Below are positions 25,789-32,067 of a stretch of DNA of 62,450 nucleotides, piece after piece; within the stretch, counting starts at the first letter, position 1, and every line of letters starts with the position of its first letter. Location: NCBI GenBank assembly GCA_048204295.1, contig DBFBLF010000070.1:1-62450 (forward strand), read 5' to 3'. The notes beneath the pieces are model-generated. The model ran no database searches and was not told the DNA's origin. It saw only the letters and a list, made by a program, of their open reading frames with translations. This DNA is from Metaruminococcus_A sp900762715 (GTDB lineage: Bacteria; Bacillota; Clostridia; Oscillospirales; Ruminococcaceae). Both the position numbers and the translations under genes were made by a program.

Positions 25789-25816
25789 ATAATACCATGA
25801 TTTTACGAAAACTCAA
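25789..25816 (-). promoter_or_regulatory. Promoter of the dehydrogenase-phosphatase fusion gene
   Basis: On the minus strand TTGAGT (25816-25811), a 16-base spacer ending in TGG, and TATTAT (25794-25789), an extended -10. The gene starts 40 bases downstream. Confidence 0.75.
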
Positions 25817-25961
25817 GGTAAAAGCCCGTGAATACGGCACAAAGGCCCGAAGATCATTTGATCTGACAAATTAGGGTATGGACTTGAAAATTATTTGGGT
25901 AAATTGTTAAATTTACCATGAACTGAAGGTTTAGATGCGTGAAAGCCTGTTGCTATACGGA

Positions 25962-27668
25962 TTATCTTTCTCTTTCGCATGATCCATACAGAAGTTTAGT
26001 TTCAGCATTGCCATATAAGTCGCGTTTGCCGTAAAAAAAGCAGGTGTACCCCTCTGGGATAACGGAATTTCCGTTGAAATATTCCACCTGGTATTCCTTC
26101 GGGCTTTTCCCGGTTAAATGGGCGGAGGCCAGCCCCCTTACTTTATCGCTGTTCTGCCTGGTGATGGAAAGGCCGAGAAAAGGCGGTAGCACCTGTACCC
26201 GCTCCCGGGCAAAAATATCGTATTTGACCGCCTGACGCAGGGCGGGAAGCAAGGACGGCTCACGGGATTCGCAGAATTTTAACAACAATTGATATCCGCC
26301 GTATTTTCCAAGCTGATGGACAGTAACCTTCTCCCGCGCCAGACAATTTTTCAGCTCGCTGTAAAAGGAAAACGGCGTTTCAAAAAGCGGCTCCAGCAGG
26401 GCCAAAGAACTTCGGAACCGCCCGCTGTTATAAAAGAGGTCAACAAGCGCTTCAACCTGTTTAAGGAAGGCCAGTTCACCGAAAGAAAGATCGGCTGTCC
26501 GCAGAACCTCATAGGGAGGATACTTTCTGCAGACAATTCCGTAATGATCGGCTTCGCTTTCCAGAAGGGAACCCGCAAGTAGTTTGAGAAAACCAAGCTG
26601 GAGCTGGTGCGGTTGTAAGGCGTAGATGTCATCAAATGAACGCGTAAAAGAGGAAAATCCCTCTTTGGGGAGTCCGGCAATTAAATCCAGGTGAATATGG
26701 ACATTCTCTTTGGCGATAATCCGGGCGATTTTTTCTTTCGCCGTATTCCAGTCTGCTTTTCTATGGATTGCCGTCAGCGTTTCCGGGTTGGTGGATTGCA
26801 CCCCAATTTCAAGTTGTATCAAACCGGGCCGCATTTCCTTCAAAAGTTCCATCAGTTCGTGGGAAAGAAGCTCGGCGGCGATTTCAAAATGAAAATTTGT
26901 AACGCCGTTGTCGTTTTCTTTTAAAAACCGCCAAATTGCGAGCGCCCGCTCCCGGTCGCAGTTGAACGTGCGGTCGATAAATTTCACCTGCTGAACCCGG
27001 CAGTCCAAAAACAGCTTTAGCTGATCCAGAACCTCTGCCATTGGGAAGAAACGCAGGTGTTTGTCAACCGAGGAAAGGCAGTAGGAACAGCGAAACGGGC
27101 AGCCGCGGGAACTTTCAAAATAGATAATCTTGTGCTCCAGTGCTTCAATTTCATCCTTCGTATAGCGGTAGGGCAGGCTTTCGTGATGGAGCGGCTCAGA
27201 AAGCTGGGTTTCAATGAGATCGTCTTCCAGACGATAGGAAAGGGAAGGAAGGTCGGAAAAGCTGGAATTGTTCTCTTCCAGCGCGTGCAGCAGCAGGGCA
27301 GTGGGACGTTCGCCCTCACCCCTAATAATAAAATCAATTTCGTTGTATTTTTCCATCAGGTCAAGACTCCGGGTTCCGGCCTCCGGGCCGCCCAGAAAAA
27401 TCACGCAGCCCGGCAGAACTGCTTTGAGATCCTGTACCAGCCGGAGCGTTGTTTCAATATTGAAGATATAACAGGAAAATCCGACGATATCCGGGTTTTG
27501 AGAAATAATCCCCTCCAGAATTTCACTAGGGTTCTGGTTGATGGTGTATTCCTGTAACGAAATGGGAGAGGCAACGCCGTTCTGTTCCGCATACGCTTTC
27601 AGGCAGCGGATTGCCAGGTTAGAATGGATGTATTTTGCGTTGATAGCGACGAGTAATATTTTTTTCAT
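25962..27668 (-). CDS. B12-binding-domain radical SAM protein, DUF4080 type
   Basis: A 568-residue protein with an N-terminal cobalamin-binding-like fold (about 1-150, with VAINAKYIHSNLAIR and GFSCYIFN), a radical-SAM core with cluster cysteines Cys190, Cys194 and Cys197 (CPFRCSYC), and a C-terminal region like DUF4080. The canonical DxHxxG of cobalamin-binding domains is not seen, so B12 binding is uncertain. The reaction is unknown. The ATG at 27668 has only GGCGG as ribosome site; in-frame starts at 27680 and 27698 are possible. A long structured leader with its own promoter precedes it. No operon partner. Confidence 0.8.
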   Translation of the reverse strand: MKKILLVAINAKYIHSNLAIRCLKAYAEQNGVASPISLQEYTINQNPSEILEGIISQNPDIVGFSCYIFNIETTLRLVQDLKAVLPGCVIFLGGPEAGTRSLDLMEKYNEIDFIIRGEGERPTALLLHALEENNSSFSDLPSLSYRLEDDLIETQLSEPLHHESLPYRYTKDEIEALEHKIIYFESSRGCPFRCSYCLSSVDKHLRFFPMAEVLDQLKLFLDCRVQQVKFIDRTFNCDRERALAIWRFLKENDNGVTNFHFEIAAELLSHELMELLKEMRPGLIQLEIGVQSTNPETLTAIHRKADWNTAKEKIARIIAKENVHIHLDLIAGLPKEGFSSFTRSFDDIYALQPHQLQLGFLKLLAGSLLESEADHYGIVCRKYPPYEVLRTADLSFGELAFLKQVEALVDLFYNSGRFRSSLALLEPLFETPFSFYSELKNCLAREKVTVHQLGKYGGYQLLLKFCESREPSLLPALRQAVKYDIFARERVQVLPPFLGLSITRQNSDKVRGLASAHLTGKSPKEYQVEYFNGNSVIPEGYTCFFYGKRDLYGNAETKLLYGSCERER

Positions 27669-27681
27669 AAAAACCGCCATG

Positions 27682-27737
27682 CGATACGGGCAACGCACAA
27701 ATAGCCACGATAAAATGTCGGCTTATGCCCGGTATCG
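27682..27737 (-). promoter_or_regulatory. Hairpin directly before the radical-SAM start
   Basis: CGATACGGGCA (27682-27692) is complementary to TGCCCGGTATCG (27726-27737) with one bulged base. On the minus strand it ends 14 bases before the ATG and next to the weak GGCGG ribosome site. AGCC/GGCT inside the loop can form a second short stem. Confidence 0.6.
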
Positions 27738-27900
27738 TTCCTTTTCTTATATTTTTGCGCTGTTTTTTAAGCTGTTTAATGCCTTTACCTCAACGGGCGG
27801 AAAAGCGCGATACCAGCGTTGTTCTGAACTGAAAGCTACAAGCCCGCGAAGTACGGCCGACTCTTTTTAGCAATCCAAAGCTTTGCTTCCGGTTTACGCT

Positions 27901-27911
27901 GTGAGGTTATT
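27901..27911. repeat. Direct repeat GTGAGGTTATT, copy 1
   Basis: An 11-base sequence repeated exactly at 27992-28002, 91 bases away. Copy 2 overlaps the minus-strand -10. This copy is preceded by ACGCT and followed by TGG. Confidence 0.5.
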
Positions 27912-27991
27912 TGGCCAGAGAAGCGGCAGAAACCGTTGCCGAAAGGTATAATGTTCTCTCAACCGCCCAAAGCTATGGTTTTGAGTGCGGC

Positions 27992-28002
27992 GTGAGGTTA
28001 TT
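27992..28002. repeat. Direct repeat GTGAGGTTATT, copy 2
   Basis: The second exact copy of the 11-base repeat, overlapping half of the TATAAT of the minus-strand promoter at 28000-28005. Binding of a regulator here would affect that promoter, but no regulator is known. Confidence 0.5.
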
Positions 28003-28028
28003 ATACCACGCCCTGCCGGCAAATCAAA
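28000..28028 (-). promoter_or_regulatory. Sigma-A promoter reading into the structured leader
   Basis: On the minus strand TTTGAT (28028-28023), 17-base spacer ending in TGG, TATAAT (28005-28000). A consensus-grade extended -10 promoter directed toward the radical-SAM gene. Confidence 0.75.
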
Positions 28029-28100
28029 GAGGTTTGAATTTCACGGCAATTAAGGATCATCTATTTTAAAAAATCAACACCTTTCTTTTTGAGAAAAAAA

Positions 28101-28109
28101 TGGTATAAT
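28101..28109 (+). promoter_or_regulatory. Extended -10 promoter of the GH78-like gene
   Basis: TGG followed by TATAAT (28104-28109). The -35 region is T-rich (TTTCTT) and weak. The leader that follows (about 28116-28210) can form CCTTTGCAAAGG and GGCAGTA/TATTGCC hairpins before AAGGAG and the ATG at 28211. Confidence 0.65.
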
Positions 28110-28210
28110 GTTCCCAGAAGCCCTTTGCAAAGGCAGTATTCTGTATTGCCGCGCGGGTGTAAAAGAAGTAACTATTGTAACAACGTAAAAATAAGCAAAG
28201 GAGAATTACA

Positions 28211-30754
28211 ATGCCGTTTTTAAATGATGCGCTTCAAAAGGGAAAAGAAACCGAATGGCATGCCACTTGGATTCATCCGGATTTTATCGGGCGGGATGGA
28301 GTCCATTACTTCTGGTTTTTGAAACAGTTTGATCTGGAAGAGCTCCCGCAAAAGGCGTCTATTGACATTACAGCGGATCAGAAATATATGCTGTATATCA
28401 ATGATGAATTCATGGGCCGAGGACCGTTGTACGGTTGTCCTGATTATTATTCGTTTGACAGTTACGATCTTTCCGGTAAACTCAAAGCAGGGACAAATAC
28501 CGTCTGGGTTCTGGTCATGCAGGACCGCCCGGGCGATTATTTTCAAAAAGAGCGCCCTCTGGCAATGCTGGCACAGCTGAAATTGGCTGCGAAAGACGGC
28601 ACTGTTTCCTATATTGGAACCGATACGAGCTGGAGATGTTTTAAAGATAACGGCTGGAACCCGACCGCGCCCCGCACCTTTTACGATATTGATACCCAGG
28701 AAATTGTTGAGGTCTACGACGCGCGAAAAAGTGTAAACAAGGACAATTTCTCTGAGTCTGACACCGAGGCTTTCCGCGCGAAAACCTACAGCCACGTCAG
28801 GGGAATTCGGGAACTGTTTGAAGAGTCGACGATTACTCATCTCGGTATGATGTGGCGCTATCTCCAGCCCAGAGATATCCCTTATATGAAGGAAACCAAT
28901 GTGGACGGGAAGATTATCTCCTACGGGGAGGTTGAGCCGGGCAACGTGGATAAACACGCTTTTAAGGTTGTACCCCAGATGTTCCAGAACCTTGAAAACG
29001 TAGAGCCGGTCAAATACGCAAAGGTTGAAAACGTAGGCGCTGTTACCTCCCGTGACGATTCTTTCGCCCTCCTGCAGGCGGCTACCCAGCCTGAATATCC
29101 GTTCCGCAGCTGCTATCCCGCTTTTATTTTGGATTTCAGCGAGATAATGAACGGCTATATCCAACTCGACCTGGACGCGCCCGCAGGCTGTATTATTGAC
29201 ATTGCTTACGCCCATGTCCTCGACAATGGGAAAATTTATTACAAGACCGGGCACCAGTACCGGAATAAACGCTATATTTGTAGGGAAGGCCGCCAACAGT
29301 GGGAGAGCTTTGAGTTCGTCAACGCCCGCTATTTACAGGTGACGGTTCGGTTCCAAACCCCGCCGGTTTTCAGGATTCAGGAGTTTGAGCCAGTCAAGTT
29401 CTACCATGTTGGAATGAAACGCACCGACTATCCCGTTAAAAATACGGCCCGGTTCAGCTCCAGCAGCGATCTTCTTAATAAGCTTGTCAAGGCTTCTGAT
29501 AACACGTCCCTTACCTGTCTCAACGACAAATTGGTTGATAACAACTACCGTGAAAAGAACAACTGGAGCGGCGACGTCAGCACGGTCATTCTTCCGCTGC
29601 TTTATATGCACGGCAACCTCGATATTTTCCGACGGTATTTCCGCACCTTCTGCTACGAGCAGAATCCCTGGGGCAATTTCAATATTATGGTGCCGAACTC
29701 GGACGACTGGTCCTGGTTTGACCATTCCTTTAACCTTGTCATCCGGATGGAGGAGTATTGTACCATTTCGGGTGATACGGAATTTGCCAAAGAACTTTAC
29801 CCGCATGTACGCCGTTATCTTACTTTCCTTGAAAAGTATGAAAATTCGGATGGAATTCTTGCCTATGTGCCTTACTGTTACTGGTTTGACTGGGCGAATT
29901 TGAACCGTAAGGATATTAATTCGACCCTGAGCTTACTTTACCTGCGCGTTCTGCTTGCGGCAAATAAAATTGCGGAGTGGGCCGGGGCAGACGGTGATTT
30001 GGAGATTATCGAGGAGAAAATTTCAAAACTGCGTCTTTCTTGTGTGGATTATTTCTGGAACGAAAAAGAAGGATGTATGGCGGAATACCGTGAAAACGGT
30101 GTTCTGAGCAGCACTATCTGCGAGCATGCCAACGCTATGGCGATTCTGACCGGCTGTCTGGACGCCGAAAAACAGGCGCGGATGGTTGAAAGGGTTTTCG
30201 GGCGCGGCCTTGCGCTTAACGACAATATGAGCGTCATCAAAGTTTCGCCGACTTTCCAGTATTATGCAATGAAAGCGTTGGCGACAGCTGGCAGGGAAGA
30301 CCTTTTGCTTGAGTTCCTTGAAAAAAGGAATGGTATTTTTGTAAATACCTTAGGGCTTGATACCATTCCAGAGGTTTGGGATATTGACGTTCGTACCCAC
30401 GATAGTTTTGCACAGGCGACTCCCCCTGAATCCAATATGATTCTGAGCGAAATTGCCGGGCTTAAGCCGTACGGCGCCGGTTTTGGCAGATTCATTTTAG
30501 AGCCGCGTTTTGACCTTGTAGAATCGCTGGATGCCAAGATGCCTACAAATGTTGGGGAAATCGGCGTTTCTTGGAAACGGGAAACAGAAGATGAATGCAC
30601 GGTTTCCCTCGTGAAGCCGGAAGCGGCTTGTTGTATCTTTTGTCCGCCGGAAGGCTGGAAAATTGAAAGTGTCCGGCAAAACGGCGAAGAAATCGGGGTG
30701 GCGAGGGAGATTGGTTCCGGAAATTCCGCCTGTATTCTCCTTAAAAGAAATTAG
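28211..30754 (+). CDS. GH78-like alpha-L-rhamnosidase family protein
   Basis: An 847-residue protein with the layout of glycoside hydrolase family 78: N-terminal beta-sandwich domains (about 1-410), an alpha/alpha toroid catalytic region (about 415-740, with YREKNNWSGDVS, SDDWSWFDHS, YVPYCYWFDWANL, TFQYYAMKAL) and a C-terminal beta domain. No signal peptide is seen, so it should act in the cytoplasm on imported oligosaccharides. Catalytic residues were not assigned, and rhamnose specificity is inferred only from the family. No transporter or sugar kinase lies beside it. AAAGGAG precedes the ATG; a terminator follows. Confidence 0.78.
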   Translation: MPFLNDALQKGKETEWHATWIHPDFIGRDGVHYFWFLKQFDLEELPQKASIDITADQKYMLYINDEFMGRGPLYGCPDYYSFDSYDLSGKLKAGTNTVWVLVMQDRPGDYFQKERPLAMLAQLKLAAKDGTVSYIGTDTSWRCFKDNGWNPTAPRTFYDIDTQEIVEVYDARKSVNKDNFSESDTEAFRAKTYSHVRGIRELFEESTITHLGMMWRYLQPRDIPYMKETNVDGKIISYGEVEPGNVDKHAFKVVPQMFQNLENVEPVKYAKVENVGAVTSRDDSFALLQAATQPEYPFRSCYPAFILDFSEIMNGYIQLDLDAPAGCIIDIAYAHVLDNGKIYYKTGHQYRNKRYICREGRQQWESFEFVNARYLQVTVRFQTPPVFRIQEFEPVKFYHVGMKRTDYPVKNTARFSSSSDLLNKLVKASDNTSLTCLNDKLVDNNYREKNNWSGDVSTVILPLLYMHGNLDIFRRYFRTFCYEQNPWGNFNIMVPNSDDWSWFDHSFNLVIRMEEYCTISGDTEFAKELYPHVRRYLTFLEKYENSDGILAYVPYCYWFDWANLNRKDINSTLSLLYLRVLLAANKIAEWAGADGDLEIIEEKISKLRLSCVDYFWNEKEGCMAEYRENGVLSSTICEHANAMAILTGCLDAEKQARMVERVFGRGLALNDNMSVIKVSPTFQYYAMKALATAGREDLLLEFLEKRNGIFVNTLGLDTIPEVWDIDVRTHDSFAQATPPESNMILSEIAGLKPYGAGFGRFILEPRFDLVESLDAKMPTNVGEIGVSWKRETEDECTVSLVKPEAACCIFCPPEGWKIESVRQNGEEIGVAREIGSGNSACILLKRN

Positions 30755-30761
30755 TAAGCGT

Positions 30762-30789
30762 AAAAAGCATGCGGTGACGCATGCTTTTT
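30762..30789 (+). terminator. Intrinsic terminator after the GH78-like gene
   Basis: AAAAAGCATGCG (30762-30773) pairs with CGCATGCTTTTT (30778-30789) across a GTGA loop. Confidence 0.93.
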
Positions 30790-30920
30790 CGCTGGTAAAA
30801 TATTCCTGTTACGAATGCCCAATTTTTTGAAAATGGCCGGCGCGACATTTTTCTTGGAGCTCATATTGCCCTGTTTCTTTTGCATATAATAAAGATAGAA
30901 ATTCGAAAGGGGCTGGGATT

Positions 30921-31931
30921 TTGAAGTACGTATGCAGGCATTTTTTTGTCGACTCAAATAGCTCGCAGGGTTATGTCAGCTTAATTACCTCTAACACGGC
31001 GGGACTGGAGCGGTTTGAACGCCTGACAGGTTATCCGCAGGAATTTGTAAACCGGTTGTATATTTGTTTAGACGAACTGGCTCAAAAGGAAAAAACGGAG
31101 CTGCAGGTCATTCACGACTGTATTAGCGGTGAAATACAGGGTGCCCTCCTTCCTAAAAAGGGGTATGGGTTCTGGAATATTCCCCTTTACCGGGCCGATA
31201 TCCGCCATGTTTCGGGCCTGCTCTGGGGCGAATACCTTGATGATATTCGAAAAAATCTGGGTTTTGCTTACGAACGGTTTGGTGATGCGCTCAAAATTCA
31301 CGACGACTGGGAAAAAGTTTTCATCACCGCGACTGATTTTGAAGCGCTGAATGGACTCACTGCTGAAACTGCCGTCCGGCTGCTTGGCGACCGTTCGCTG
31401 GATAAAACAGGATGTGAGGTTCACCGTTTCTTCGGCGCTGCGACCATTCGCGGCGCGTATGATTATATCCAGGATCTCACCAGCGATCTGGATAAGCGTT
31501 ATTTTATCAAGGGCAGGCCGGGGACTGGAAAGTCCACCTTCCTCAAAAAAATTGCCTCATCGGCGTTAAAGCAGGGATTCGACGCGGAGATTTACCACTG
31601 TGCGTTTGACCCGAACAGCTGGGATATGGTTATTTTCCGTGAGCTCGGCATCTGCCTGTTTGACAGTACATCCCCGCATGAGTATTTCCCAGATCGGCCG
31701 GAGGATGAGGTTATCGATATTTATAAAGATTGTGTAAAGCAGGAAACGGATGAGAAATATGCGCAGCAGCTTGCCGAATTCCAGAAGGGATATAAAAACG
31801 CGGTAGGGCAGGCGACCTCGTTCTTACAGCTTGTCAACCGGATTTACAGCGATTTGATGCTTAGAATCCAGATGCAGCTTCCGGCCGAAAAGCTGGAACA
31901 GGAATATGAGCGGATTATCGGGCAGCTTTAA
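30921..31931 (+). CDS. P-loop ATPase of unknown function
   Basis: A 336-residue protein with one clear Walker A, GRPGTGKST (198-206), in the second half. The N-terminal half (1-190) also has a nucleotide-binding-like layout (LDELAQKEK, VHRFFGAATIRGAYDYI) and may be a degenerate second lobe. It resembles conserved clostridial and bacillar ATPases without a known role. The start is TTG, eight bases after GAAAGGGG. It is a single gene between terminators. No function is proposed. Confidence 0.65.
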   Translation: MKYVCRHFFVDSNSSQGYVSLITSNTAGLERFERLTGYPQEFVNRLYICLDELAQKEKTELQVIHDCISGEIQGALLPKKGYGFWNIPLYRADIRHVSGLLWGEYLDDIRKNLGFAYERFGDALKIHDDWEKVFITATDFEALNGLTAETAVRLLGDRSLDKTGCEVHRFFGAATIRGAYDYIQDLTSDLDKRYFIKGRPGTGKSTFLKKIASSALKQGFDAEIYHCAFDPNSWDMVIFRELGICLFDSTSPHEYFPDRPEDEVIDIYKDCVKQETDEKYAQQLAEFQKGYKNAVGQATSFLQLVNRIYSDLMLRIQMQLPAEKLEQEYERIIGQL

Positions 31932-31960
31932 ATGCTGAGCCGCCGATACGGATAGAACCA

Positions 31961-32005
31961 CTTATAAGCGTGAGTTTTGGGTTTCTTTCACGCCTGCGCT
32001 ATAAG
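31961..32005. repeat. Imperfect inverted repeat after the ATPase gene
   Basis: CTTATA (31961-31966) with TATAAG (32000-32005), and inner GCGTGA (31968-31973) with TCACGC (31988-31993), separated by an internal loop. It precedes the stronger terminator at 32035. Confidence 0.45.
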
Positions 32006-32034
32006 ACCGGGGTTTTCAAAATAATTGGTGCAGT

Positions 32035-32065
32035 AAAAAACGGGGCGGTCAAACGCCCCGTTTTT
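32035..32065. terminator. Bidirectional terminator between the ATPase gene and sbcC
   Basis: CGGGGCG (32041-32047) pairs with CGCCCCG (32054-32060), flanked by six A and five T residues, so it can serve both convergent genes. Confidence 0.92.
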
Positions 32066-32067
32066 AT

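Larger units (their letters stand above)
27669..27993 (-). other. Long structured leader or candidate noncoding RNA
   Basis: This is the bulk of a 542-base gap without a gene. The minus-strand promoter at 28000-28028 would produce about 325 bases before the radical-SAM start. The transcript can form CTCAA/TTGAG (27985-27981 with 27963-27959), AGAGAA/TTCTCT enclosing CGGCA/TGCCG, and an 11-bp stem just before the start codon (27682-27737). I could not match it to a known riboswitch, 6S RNA, SRP RNA, RNase P RNA or T-box. It could be an untranslated leader, a separate RNA, or both. Confidence 0.4.

Noticed and set aside
25898..25917. GGTAAATT-GTTA-AATTTACC hairpin after the radical-SAM gene
   Set aside because: A perfect 8-bp stem but A/T-rich and without a T tract on the minus strand; not a convincing terminator.
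27538..27870. Open frame of 110 codons reaching into the gap after the radical-SAM start
   Set aside because: Half of it is antisense to the radical-SAM gene, composition is not protein-like, and no ribosome site precedes it.
27841..28020. 6S RNA, SRP RNA, RNase P RNA or tmRNA in the gap
   Set aside because: Core sequences of these RNAs (for example the SRP GGAAGGAAGCAGC-like loop or the RNase P GAGGAAAGTCC) are not present; only a generic structured candidate is reported.
28220..29296. Long open frame of 358 codons on the minus strand opposite the GH78-like gene
   Set aside because: Same reason: a shadow frame over a well-supported gene.
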